Shown here: positions 27,115-34,871 of the stretch, one piece after another
How the letters are laid out: the number at the start of each line of letters is the position of its first letter
Numbering within the stretch: position 1 is the stretch's first letter
From: Streptomyces sp. AC558_RSS880
GTDB taxonomy: Bacteria; Actinomycetota; Actinomycetes; Streptomycetales; Streptomycetaceae
Assembly (NCBI RefSeq): GCF_019049255.1
Contig: NZ_JAGMUJ010000003.1
Location: 175,381-239,380 of the forward strand
Length of the DNA stretch: 64,000 nt
Direction of reading: 5' to 3'
The notes under the pieces: generated by a model
The model's database searches: none
Seen by the model: only the letters and a program-made list of their open reading frames with translations
What the model was told of the DNA's origin: nothing
Program-made: the position numbers and the translations under genes

Positions 27115-28454
27115 ACCCCGATTCCTCCGGACGCCCAGGGCAGGTCGAGCAGTTCCGCCTCCTGGCCCGGCCGTGCTCCGCCGGGAGGTACGACGGCGAG
27201 CGCGTCGGCCGCCGCGATACCGCGCAGCATGGCCGGGCCGTTGTAGAGCAGCGGCAGCGCCCGGTCACCGCGCAGGGCCACCGGGACCAGCCGGGTGTCG
27301 TACGGGTGCCCCTGCACCCCGTCCCGCAGCGGCAGCGCGTACGGCTCGGGGGCGGGGCGCGCGGCGAGGGTGCGCAGCAGGGGCTCGGCGAGCGTGAGCA
27401 GGCCGGAGACGGCGGCGAGGGGGTTGCCGGGCAGGCCGACGAGGTGCTGGTTCTCCTTGGTGCGGGCCAGGAGCATGGGGTGGCCGGGGCGCACCTTGAC
27501 GCCGTCCACGAGGAGTTCGGCGCCGATGCGGCGCAGCGTGGGGTGCACGTGGTCGACCGGGCCCGCGGCGGTGCCGCCGGTGGTGACGACGACATCGGCG
27601 TCGGACGCCGTGATGGCCTCGTACAGCGCCTGTTCGGTGTCGCCGACCCGGCGTACGGCGGTCACCTCCGCGCCGAGCGCGCGCAGCCAGGGCGGCAGCA
27701 GCGGGCCGAGCGCGTCCCGGATCAGCCCGTCGTGCGGCAGGCCCTCGCCGAGCAGTTCGTCACCGAGGACGAACACGTCGACGCGGGGGCGGGGGACGGC
27801 GGTGAGCGTGTCGTATCCGGCGGCGGCGGCCATGCCCAGGACGGGCGGGGTCACCGGGACACCCACGGGCAGCAGCTGGTCGCCGCTGCGGCACTCCTGG
27901 CCGCGGGGGCGGATGTCCTGGCCGTGGGTGACCGTGTGCGGCGGCCGGGTGGCGGCGGTGACGTGCAGCCGGCCCTTGTCGTCGGTGCGGCCGTGTTCGC
28001 TGCGGAGCACGGCGGTGGTGTCCGGGGGGATGCGGGCGCCGGTGGCGATGCGGACGGCCTCGCCGTCGGTGAGCGGCGGGTGCGCGGCGTGCCCGGCGAG
28101 GACGCCCTCCTCCCGTACGGACCAGGGACCGGGGCCGGAGACCGCCCAGCCGTCCATCGCGGAGGTGTCGAAGGAGGGCAGGTCGGTGAGGGCGGTGAGG
28201 GGGGCGGCGAGGGTGAGGCCCAGGGCGGAGGCGAGGGGGACGGCGACCGGGGTCAGGTAGCCGGTGCGGCCGCCGGTGCCGTGGCGCGGGGCGCGTTCGG
28301 CGATGGCGCGGGCGTCGGTCCAGGCGGTGGCGTCGTGGTGCGGATGGCGGGGGGTTTCCGTGGTTCCGCCGGGATGTTTCCTCACGAGAGCGAGCGCCTC
28401 CTCGACGTCGAGGTCGTCGGCGTTCTTGTCGGCCCGGACGGCGCGCGGGGTCAT
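27102..28454 (-). CDS. moeA: Molybdopterin molybdenumtransferase MoeA
   Basis: The 450-residue enzyme inserts molybdate into adenylylated molybdopterin in molybdenum-cofactor synthesis. Motifs visible are LPSFDTSAMDGWAV near residue 95, IATGARIPPDTTAV, the MoCF-binding VVTTGGTAAGPVDHV and GLPGNPLAAVSGL. A non-conserved N-terminal extension of about 60 residues precedes the domain. ATG 28452-28454 overlaps the MobA stop by one base (TGATG), so the two cofactor genes are cotranslated. The gene end forms half of the parS palindrome (stop codon TGA within CACGTGA). Confidence 0.93.
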   Translation of the reverse strand: MTPRAVRADKNADDLDVEEALALVRKHPGGTTETPRHPHHDATAWTDARAIAERAPRHGTGGRTGYLTPVAVPLASALGLTLAAPLTALTDLPSFDTSAMDGWAVSGPGPWSVREEGVLAGHAAHPPLTDGEAVRIATGARIPPDTTAVLRSEHGRTDDKGRLHVTAATRPPHTVTHGQDIRPRGQECRSGDQLLPVGVPVTPPVLGMAAAAGYDTLTAVPRPRVDVFVLGDELLGEGLPHDGLIRDALGPLLPPWLRALGAEVTAVRRVGDTEQALYEAITASDADVVVTTGGTAAGPVDHVHPTLRRIGAELLVDGVKVRPGHPMLLARTKENQHLVGLPGNPLAAVSGLLTLAEPLLRTLAARPAPEPYALPLRDGVQGHPYDTRLVPVALRGDRALPLLYNGPAMLRGIAAADALAVVPPGGARPGQEAELLDLPWASGGIGVCFT

Positions 28455-29473
28455 CAGGCGTCCGGGCGGGTGTCGAGGGCTTCGGGGGTGGCGTGGGGGG
28501 CTTCGGGGACTTCAGGGGTGGCGTCGGGGGTGGCGTCGGGGGTTTCCTCGTCGGCCCAGCGCAGGGCGAGTGCCGCGGCCTTGCGGGCCGCCTCGGCGAC
28601 GGCCTCCCGGCCGCCGCCCGCCTGTGCGGCCGCGTAGCCGACGAGGAAGGTGGTCAACGGCGCGGCGGGCCGGGCCACCCCGTGGGCGGCGTCGCGGGCG
28701 AGGTCGAGCAGCACGCCGGTGTCGACGTCCAGGTCGATGCCCAGCTCGTCCTTGACTGCGGAGATCCATTCATCCAACACGTGTCCATGCTCCCTGATGC
28801 GTGCCCTGGCGGTGGCGATGTCGTCCCAGGTGTCGCAGTCGAAGGACGCCACCGGGTCGGAGATGCGGGTGAGGTCGAGCGAGCCGGTCAGCCGGCGCAG
28901 GGGCAGCCCGGTCAGCTCGCCGTGCCGGCCGGTGAGCGCGGCCAGTTCGCGGCGCAGGGGACCGGTCCGGTACGCGGCGACGAGCGGCTGGTCCCGGCCG
29001 TCGGAGTCGGTCAGCAGCACGCCGTCGGTGGTGGCGCCGTGGCGGAGGGGCGTCAACAGCCCCCGTACCGTGCGGCGGTCGAGGAACGGCAGGTCGGCGG
29101 AGAGGACGACGACGTGATCGGCCGTGGTGTGCCGGAGCCCGGCGGCGAGCGCGGCCAGGGGCCCGCCGCCCGGGGGGTCCTCGCGGGCCCAGATCACGGG
29201 TCGTGCGGTGGGGCGGGGGCCGGCGACGACCACCGTGGTCCGGGCGCCGGCGCAGGCCGCGAGCACCCGGTCGAGCAGCGCCCGTCCGCCCACCCGTACG
29301 CCGGGCTTGTCCGCGCCCCCGAGCCGCCGGGCGGCGCCACCGGCGAGCACGACGGCGTCGTACGCGGAGTCGGGGTCCCCGAGGGGATCTCCGGGAGGAT
29401 CGCCGGAGGGGTCACCGGGAAGACCACCGGAGGGATCGCCGGAAGGACCGCCGGGTGGCTGATGCTCGGTCAC
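28454..29473 (-). CDS. mobA: MobA-like molybdenum cofactor guanylyltransferase fused to DUF6457
   Basis: The 339-residue protein has an N-terminal nucleotidyltransferase domain (VVLAGGAARRLGGADKPGV, LSADLPFLDRRTVRGL, SFDCDTWDDIATARARI) that adds GMP to molybdopterin. A second helical domain of the DUF6457 type follows from about residue 235 (VLDEWISAVKDELGIDLDVD and TTFLVGYAAAQAGG). Both ends are low-complexity: GDPSG repeats at the N-terminus and TPDA/TPEA repeats at the C-terminus. GTG 29473 starts MTEHQPP. The DUF6457 fusion suggests that domain works with the cofactor. It overlaps moeA by one base. Confidence 0.88.
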   Translation of the reverse strand: MTEHQPPGGPSGDPSGGLPGDPSGDPPGDPLGDPDSAYDAVVLAGGAARRLGGADKPGVRVGGRALLDRVLAACAGARTTVVVAGPRPTARPVIWAREDPPGGGPLAALAAGLRHTTADHVVVLSADLPFLDRRTVRGLLTPLRHGATTDGVLLTDSDGRDQPLVAAYRTGPLRRELAALTGRHGELTGLPLRRLTGSLDLTRISDPVASFDCDTWDDIATARARIREHGHVLDEWISAVKDELGIDLDVDTGVLLDLARDAAHGVARPAAPLTTFLVGYAAAQAGGGREAVAEAARKAAALALRWADEETPDATPDATPEVPEAPHATPEALDTRPDA

Positions 29474-29486
29474 CCTCCGAGTATGC

Positions 29487-29519
29487 GTGCCCCCGCGATC
29501 ACAGGGAACGCGGGGGCAC
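29487..29519 (-). terminator. Hairpin terminator between bkd copy 2 and mobA
   Basis: A perfect 11-bp stem (29487-29497 with 29509-29519) and an 11-nt loop lie 57 bases after the E2 stop and just before mobA, separating the two minus-strand operons. Confidence 0.75.
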
Positions 29520-29575
29520 CGAGATACGGCCGGGGAGACCCGGGAGACCGGGAAGACCGGGGACTTGAAGCGGAC

Positions 29576-31021
29576 TCACAGCGACCGCAGCAGCACCGCC
29601 GGTTGTTCGACACAGTCCGCCACGTACCGCAGGAAGCCTCCCGCGGTGCCGCCGTCGCAGACCCGGTGGTCGAAGGTGAGCGAGAGCTGCACGACCTGCC
29701 GCACCGCCAGCTCGCCCTCGTGCACCCATGGCTTGGGGACGATGCGGCCGACGCCGAGCATGGCGGCCTCGGGGTGGTTGACGATCGGTGTGGAGCCGTC
29801 GACGCCGAACACGCCGTAGTTGTTCAACGTGAAGGTGCCGCCCGTGAGTTCCGCGGGCGTCAGCGTGCCCGACCGGGCCGCCTCGGTCAGCCGGGCGAAC
29901 TCGGCCGTGAGCGCCTCGGCGTCCCGCGCGTGCGCGTCCCGGACGACGGGGACGACGAGCCCCCGGTCGGTCTGCGCGGCGAAGCCGAGGTGCACGTCGT
30001 CGTACTGGACGATCTCCCTGGCCTCGGTGTCCACCGAGGAGTTGAGCTCGGGGAAGCGGGCGAGTGCGGCGGTGCAGATGCGGGCCAGCAGGGCGATGAC
30101 GGATATCTTCGGTCCGCCCGCCGCGTTCATCGCCGCGCGGGTCCGCATCAGTTCGGTCGCGTCGGCGTCCACCCAGCAGGTCGCGTCGGGGATCTCGGTG
30201 CGGCTGCGGGAGAGCTTGTCGGCGACGGCCCCGCGGATGCCCTTGAGGGGGACACGGGTCACGCCCGGGGTGCCCGCGGCCGGTGCCGGCGCGCCCGCCC
30301 GGTCGGCCCGCGTGTGCGGTTCGCCGGTCGTCGCGCCCGTACGGCTCTGGGCGGCGGCGGCGCGCAGGGCGTACTCCACGTCCGCGCGGAGGATCAGGCC
30401 ATCGGGGCCGGAGCCGGTCAGCTCCCGCAGGTCCAGGCCGTTCTGCCGGGCCAGCCTGCGCACCAGGGGCGAGATCACGGGGACGGGGCCGTCCGCCGCG
30501 CCCGGGGTGCGGGCCTGCGCGACGGCGGGCCGCGCGGGCCTGGGCCGTCCGTTCGCCACGGGGGCGGAAGGGGCGGAGGGGGTGGTGGACGCGGCGGGGA
30601 GCGCGGGTGTCGCGGGTGTCGCCCGCGGCGGACGGACGCGGCGGCGCCGGGCCGGGGCTTCCGCGGTGCCGTAGCCGACCAGGACGTTGCCGGAGCCCTC
30701 GGTGGCCGGGGTCCGGCCGCGCGCGTCCTCGGATTCCGCGGTGCTCGCGTCCCCGGCCGGGCGGTCGTCGGCCGGCTCGCCCACCGCCACCGTCAGCAGC
30801 GGAGCGCCGACGGGCAGTTCCGTGCCCTCCACGCCGAAGCGGGCCGTGACGACACCGCCGTAGGGGCAGGGCACGTCCACCATCGCCTTGGCCGTCTCGA
30901 CCTCGACGACCGGCTGGTCCACGGCGACGACGTCACCGACCTCGACCAGCCAGCGCACGATCTCCGCCCCGGTGAGCCCCTCACCGAGGTCGGGCAGCTT
31001 GAACTCCAGCACCTGTGCCAT
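29576..31021 (-). CDS. bkdC: Dihydrolipoamide acyltransferase E2 of 2-oxoacid dehydrogenase (copy 2)
   Basis: The 481-residue protein has a lipoyl domain with Lys45 in VETAKAMVDV, a Pro/Ala/Arg linker and a peripheral subunit-binding domain (ISPLVRRLARQNGLDLREL). The catalytic domain has H452-R-V-C-D456-G near the C-terminus. It differs clearly from copy 1 in the linker and in the DHRVCDG motif (Cys where copy 1 has Val). Its ATG overlaps the E1beta stop by one base. It ends the three-gene minus-strand operon controlled by a PaaR-like site. The acyl specificity may be branched-chain or arylacetyl. Confidence 0.92.
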   Translation of the reverse strand: MAQVLEFKLPDLGEGLTGAEIVRWLVEVGDVVAVDQPVVEVETAKAMVDVPCPYGGVVTARFGVEGTELPVGAPLLTVAVGEPADDRPAGDASTAESEDARGRTPATEGSGNVLVGYGTAEAPARRRRVRPPRATPATPALPAASTTPSAPSAPVANGRPRPARPAVAQARTPGAADGPVPVISPLVRRLARQNGLDLRELTGSGPDGLILRADVEYALRAAAAQSRTGATTGEPHTRADRAGAPAPAAGTPGVTRVPLKGIRGAVADKLSRSRTEIPDATCWVDADATELMRTRAAMNAAGGPKISVIALLARICTAALARFPELNSSVDTEAREIVQYDDVHLGFAAQTDRGLVVPVVRDAHARDAEALTAEFARLTEAARSGTLTPAELTGGTFTLNNYGVFGVDGSTPIVNHPEAAMLGVGRIVPKPWVHEGELAVRQVVQLSLTFDHRVCDGGTAGGFLRYVADCVEQPAVLLRSL

Positions 31022-32025
31022 CAGCTCTCGGCCTCCCACTGCAGACGCCCCACGGCGTCCAGGATCCGGTCCACTCCGGGCAGGTGGTGGCGCTCCAGCA
31101 TCGGCGGCGGGTACGGCAGGTCGAACCCGGCCACACGCAGCACCGGCGCCTCCAGGTGGTGGAAGCAGCGCTCCGTGACCCGGGCCGCGATCTCCCCGCC
31201 CGGGCCGCCGAAGCCACCCGACTCGTGGACGACGACCGCGCGTCCCGTCCGCCGTACCGAGGCGCACACCGTCTCGTCGTCGAACGGCACCAGGGAGCGC
31301 AGATCGACGACTTCGAGGTCCCAGCCCTCGGCCCGGGCCGCCTCGGCCGCCTCCATGCAGACGGGCAGCGACGGCCCGTACGTGATGAGCGTGGCGCTCC
31401 GCCCCGAGCGCCGCACCACCGCACGGCCTATCGGTTCAACGGCCGTCGGCTCCTCGGGGTTCCAGGAGTCCTTCGACCAGTAGAGCCGCTTGGGCTCCAG
31501 GAAGACGACGGGGTCGTCGGAGGCGATGGCGGCGCGCAGCAGCCCGTAGGCGTCGGCGACGGTGGCGGGCGTGACGACGTGGAGCCCCGGAGTCGCCATG
31601 TAGTACGCCTCGGAGGAGTCGCTGTGGTGCTCGACCCCGCCGATGCCGCCGCCGTAGGGGACGCGGACGGTGAGCGGCAGGGGCAGCTTCCCGCGCGTGC
31701 GGTTGCGCATCTTCGCGACGTGCGAGACGAGCTGCTCGAACGCCGGGTAGGCGAACGCGTCGAACTGCATCTCCACGACCGGCCGCAGCCCGTACATGGC
31801 CATGCCGACGGCCGTGCCGAGGATGCCCGCCTCGGCCAGCGGCGTGTCCGTGCAGCGGTCCTCGCCGAATTCCTTCGCCAGTCCGTCGGTGACCCGGAAG
31901 ACACCGCCGAGGGTGCCGACGTCCTCGCCCATGACGTGCACGGACGCGTCGGCGGCCATGGCGTCGCGCAGGGCGCGCGTGAGGGCCTGCGCCATGGTGG
32001 CCGGTTTGACGGCGACGGTGGTCAT
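31021..32025 (-). CDS. bkdB: 2-oxoacid dehydrogenase E1 beta subunit (copy 2)
   Basis: The 334-residue E1 beta subunit has VHVMGEDVGTLGGVFRVTDG, TPLAEAGILGTAVGMAMYG, VPYGGGIGGVEHHSDS and a C-terminal LVPFDDETVCASVRRTG region. It forms the ThDP-dependent decarboxylase with the overlapping E1 alpha gene (ATGA overlap at 32022-32025). It is recognisably related to copy 1 but differs in the active-site-proximal loop and in the C-terminal domain, so the two complexes may prefer different 2-oxoacids. Confidence 0.92.
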   Translation of the reverse strand: MTTVAVKPATMAQALTRALRDAMAADASVHVMGEDVGTLGGVFRVTDGLAKEFGEDRCTDTPLAEAGILGTAVGMAMYGLRPVVEMQFDAFAYPAFEQLVSHVAKMRNRTRGKLPLPLTVRVPYGGGIGGVEHHSDSSEAYYMATPGLHVVTPATVADAYGLLRAAIASDDPVVFLEPKRLYWSKDSWNPEEPTAVEPIGRAVVRRSGRSATLITYGPSLPVCMEAAEAARAEGWDLEVVDLRSLVPFDDETVCASVRRTGRAVVVHESGGFGGPGGEIAARVTERCFHHLEAPVLRVAGFDLPYPPPMLERHHLPGVDRILDAVGRLQWEAES

Positions 32026-33164
32026 CGCTGCGCCCCTTCCGGCTCGGCCTCGGCCGCCAGCTCGGCCCGCAGCTGCTCGCGCTGCTCAAGCAGCTGGGGG
32101 GTGGGCTCGGCGTAGACGTGGGTGAAGAGGTCCATGGGGTCGAGCGCCGGGTCCTGGTTCATGCGGGCCCGCAGGTCGGCGGCCATGGTCTCGGCGTCCT
32201 GGCGGGCGGTCTCGACGCCGGTCCCGTCGAGCAGTCCGCGCCCGGTCAGCTCGTGCTCCAGCAGCGCGATCGGGTCGTGCCGCTTCCAGGTCTCCACCTC
32301 GGCGTCCCCGCGGTAGCGGGTGGCGTCGTCGGCGTTGGTGTGGGCCTCCACGCGGTACGTGACCGCCTCGACCAGGGTCGGGCCGCCGCCCGCGCGGGCG
32401 CGGCGTACGGCGTCGGCCAGGACCTCGTGCACGGCGGCGGCGTCGTTGCCGTCGACCAGGCGGCCGGGCATGCCGTAGCCGACGGCCTTGTGGGCCAGCG
32501 ACGGGGCCGCGGTCTGCTTGGCGAGCGGTACGGAGATCGCGAAGCCGTTGTTCTGGACGAGGAAGACCACCGGGGCCTGCCAGACGGCGGCGAAGTTCAG
32601 CGCCTCGTGGAAGTCGCCCTCGCTGGTGCCGCCGTCGCCGACCATGGCGAGCGCGACCACGTCGTCGCCCTTGAGGCGGGCGGCGTGCGCGAGACCGACG
32701 GCGTGCGGCAGCTGGGTGGCGAGCGGGGTGCTCAGCGGCGCCACGCGGTGCTCGTGGGGGTCGTAGCCGGTGTGCCAGTCGCCGCGCAGCAGGGTGAGGG
32801 CCTCCACGGGGTCCACCCCGCGCGCGACGACGGCGAGGGTGTCGCGGTAGCTCGGGAAGAGCCAGTCGCGCTCCTCGAGGACGAGCGCGGCGGCGACCTC
32901 GCAGGCCTCCTGGCCGGTGCTGGAGGGGTAGACCGCGAGACGGCCCTGCTTGGTGAGGGCGGTGGCCTGCGCGTTGTAGCGGCGGCCCTTCACCAGCTCC
33001 GCGTACAGCCGGCGCAGCAGCTCCGGGTCGGCCCCGGCGGCCGCCTCGGTGCCGAGCACGCGGTACGGCTCCGCGTCGGGCAGCAGCGGCGCGGGGTCGG
33101 TACGGGGCTGCCAGGCGGGCGGCGGGGTCGGCCGGTAGGCCCCCCGCTGCTCCATGACCGTCAT
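32022..33164 (-). CDS. bkdA: 2-oxoacid dehydrogenase E1 alpha subunit (copy 2)
   Basis: The 380-residue E1 alpha subunit has the ThDP motif VGDGGTSEGDFHEALNFAAV followed by VVFLVQNNGFAI, plus FPSYRDTLAVV and the YRVEAHTNADDATRYR loop. It lacks the lysine-rich extension of copy 1. ATG 33164 has GGAGGT spaced 7 bases in front. It is the first gene of the operon, and a PaaR-like palindrome lies 56 bases upstream of the start. It is divergent from an Lrp-family regulator gene. Substrate specificity is not decided by sequence alone. Confidence 0.92.
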   Translation of the reverse strand: MTVMEQRGAYRPTPPPAWQPRTDPAPLLPDAEPYRVLGTEAAAGADPELLRRLYAELVKGRRYNAQATALTKQGRLAVYPSSTGQEACEVAAALVLEERDWLFPSYRDTLAVVARGVDPVEALTLLRGDWHTGYDPHEHRVAPLSTPLATQLPHAVGLAHAARLKGDDVVALAMVGDGGTSEGDFHEALNFAAVWQAPVVFLVQNNGFAISVPLAKQTAAPSLAHKAVGYGMPGRLVDGNDAAAVHEVLADAVRRARAGGGPTLVEAVTYRVEAHTNADDATRYRGDAEVETWKRHDPIALLEHELTGRGLLDGTGVETARQDAETMAADLRARMNQDPALDPMDLFTHVYAEPTPQLLEQREQLRAELAAEAEPEGAQR

Positions 33165-33219
33165 GACGGCACCTCCTCGTGGGATGTCGGAGGCACGGCG
33201 TCTGTGACGCGCCTCACCA

Positions 33220-33233
33220 ACCGATTGTTCGGT
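33220..33233. promoter_or_regulatory. PaaR-type operator 1 (bkd copy 2 / Lrp regulator gap)
   Basis: The palindrome reads ACCGATTGTTCGGT, and its complement ACCGAACAATCGGT differs by one base from the sites at 36439 and 41347. On the minus strand it lies downstream of a plausible promoter (TTGTCC with TAGCCA), where a bound repressor would block transcription of bkd copy 2. Confidence 0.7.
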
Positions 33234-33334
33234 CGTCGGCGCATTTTGGCTACGGGTGGCACCAGGCTGTGGACAAACGGTTCTCCACATCCTGAGATGG
33301 ATGCAGGACGTCCACGGCGGAGAGGTGGGGGCAG

Positions 33335-33835
33335 GTGGCATCTGAACAAATGGCCGATGACCGGGAGGGGACCGGGCCGTTCACTCCGGCGCGGCCCCTG
33401 GACGACATCGACCAGGACATCCTGCGGATGCTCCAGGCGGACGGCCGCGCGTCCGTACGCTCGGTCGCCGAGCGGGTCCACGTCTCCCGCGCGAACGCGT
33501 ACGCGCGCATCAACAGACTGGTCGAGGACGGCGTCATCCGCGGCTTCGGGGCCCGCGTCAACCATGAGCGGGCCGGTCACGGAACGTCCGCCTACATCAC
33601 CCTGAAGATCGTCCAGAACACCTGGCGCACGGTCCGCGAGCAGCTCCGGCAGCTCCCGGGCGCCTCGCACATCGCGCTGGTGGGCGGCGACTTCGACGTC
33701 CTGCTGCTGGTGCACACGCCCGACAACCGGGCGCTGCGCGAGCTGGTGCTCACCCGGCTCCAGGCGATCCCCGAGGTGCTCAGCACGCGCACGCTGCTGG
33801 TGTTCGAGGAGGAGGACCTGGAGCCACAGGGGTGA
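33335..33835 (+). CDS. Lrp/AsnC-family regulator (BkdR-like)
   Basis: The 166-residue protein has an N-terminal helix-turn-helix (RSVAERVHVSRANAYARINR LVEDGVI) and a C-terminal RAM/AsnC ligand domain (LVGGDFDVLLLVHTPDNRAL). Lrp-family members sense amino acids; BkdR proteins of this class control branched-chain 2-oxoacid dehydrogenase operons. It is divergent from bkd copy 2 with 170 bases between. GTG 33335 sits behind AGAGGTGGGG; ATG 33350 is an alternative. A palindromic hairpin follows the stop. It may also act on bkd copy 1 through the AT-rich palindrome there (inference). Confidence 0.92.
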   Translation: MASEQMADDREGTGPFTPARPLDDIDQDILRMLQADGRASVRSVAERVHVSRANAYARINRLVEDGVIRGFGARVNHERAGHGTSAYITLKIVQNTWRTVREQLRQLPGASHIALVGGDFDVLLLVHTPDNRALRELVLTRLQAIPEVLSTRTLLVFEEEDLEPQG

Positions 33836-33851
33836 ACGCCCGGCCGGGCGT
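33836..33851. terminator. Hairpin terminator after Lrp regulator
   Basis: ACGCCCGGCCGGGCGT is a perfect 16-bp palindrome beginning immediately after the stop codon, between convergent genes. Confidence 0.55.
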
Positions 33852-33866
33852 CCTCGCCGACGGCCG

Positions 33867-34172
33867 TCAGGTGGAGGCGGCCCACACCGCGCCCAGCAGA
33901 ACCGCGAACACCAGCGGAAGCAGCGCGCAGCCGAGGCCCGCGCCGGCCACCGCCCTCCGCAGCCCCCGCGGGGAGCGGCGGGGCAGCACCCAGGCGAGCA
34001 GCAGCAGGCCGGACGCCCAGTAGAGGACGTTCCCGAAGGCACCGGGGCCGTCGTGGGACCGGAACCAGACGTACTCCGACGCGAGGACCGGCAGGCCGAT
34101 CAGGGTGGCCGTCAAAGGCGTCCGCCACCACGCCCGGTGGGCGGGGGAGGACGGCACGTCGTTCCGGATCAT
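33867..34172 (-). CDS. Small three-helix membrane protein, unknown
   Basis: The 101-residue protein has three hydrophobic helices: TPLTATLIGLPVLASEYVWF, AFGNVLYWASGLLLLAWVLP and GLGCALLPLVFAVLLGAVWA. A basic loop lies between helices 2 and 3. It matches the general look of conserved Streptomyces integral membrane proteins. There is no signature for function. It is convergent with the Lrp gene and lies 108 bases from the TetR gene, which reads in the same direction. The start ATG 34172 is followed by a polar segment before the first helix. Confidence 0.65.
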   Translation of the reverse strand: MIRNDVPSSPAHRAWWRTPLTATLIGLPVLASEYVWFRSHDGPGAFGNVLYWASGLLLLAWVLPRRSPRGLRRAVAGAGLGCALLPLVFAVLLGAVWAAST

Positions 34173-34280
34173 GCGCCCGGTCCCTCACCACCGGCCGGCC
34201 GGCACCTCGGGCCACGTACTCGTCCCCGCCACGCGCGCGTGCTCACTCCCACCACGCGCGTACTCATCCGGCGCGCGCCG

Positions 34281-34871
34281 TCACCCGGCCCGGCGCAGCC
34301 CCCCGAAGGCCAGCTGGGCCACCGCGTCGGCCACCTCGCGCTCGCTCATGCCGCGCCCGTCCGGCCGGTACCACTCCACGATCGAGTTGATCATGCCGAA
34401 GACCAGCCGGGTCACCAGGCGCACCTCTATGTCCTCGCGCACGTCCCCGTCGGCCGCCGCCGCCTTCAGCAGCGCCGCCACCCGGTGGTCGAACTCGCGC
34501 CGCCGCTCCAGCGCCCACCGCTCGGTGCCCGTGTTGCCGCGCACCCGCAGCAGCAGCGTCACGTACGGCAGCTCGGCGATCAGCACCTCGACCATGCGCC
34601 GTACGACGTACTCCAGACGCTCGGCGGCGCTCCCCACGCGCGCGTGCTCCTCGTCGAGGATGGCGAAGAGCCCGTCCAGGGCCCGGCTCACCGCGCGGCG
34701 CAGCAGTTCCTCCTTGCCGGCCACGTGGTGGTAGATCGACGACTTGGAGATGCCGGCGGCCTTGGAGAGGTGCTCCATGGAGGTGCCGTCGTAGCCGCGC
34801 TCGTTGAACACCCGGACGGCGACGGACAGGAGCGTCTCCGGGGTGTACGTGTCGCGCCTGGCGGTGGTCAT
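34281..34871 (-). CDS. paaR: TetR-family regulator, PaaR type
   Basis: The 196-residue protein has a TetR helix-turn-helix (SMEHLSKAAGISKSSIYHHV, residues about 28-48) and an all-helical ligand domain. In actinobacteria TetR-type PaaR represses paa genes and is released by phenylacetyl-CoA (family knowledge). The assignment rests on the location: its ATG overlaps the paaH stop, so it is cotranscribed with paaH, and three near-identical 14-bp palindromes in this window lie at paa-linked promoters. The site at 36439 would make the regulator autoregulatory. Ligand and DNA binding are inferred. Confidence 0.8.
   Translation of the reverse strand: MTTARRDTYTPETLLSVAVRVFNERGYDGTSMEHLSKAAGISKSSIYHHVAGKEELLRRAVSRALDGLFAILDEEHARVGSAAERLEYVVRRMVEVLIAELPYVTLLLRVRGNTGTERWALERRREFDHRVAALLKAAAADGDVREDIEVRLVTRLVFGMINSIVEWYRPDGRGMSEREVADAVAQLAFGGLRRAG

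Noticed and set aside
28493..31483. A 996-codon plus-strand frame opposite mobA and E2 copy 2
   Set aside because: It is antisense to well-supported genes and has no recognisable domain; composition is that of a shadow frame.
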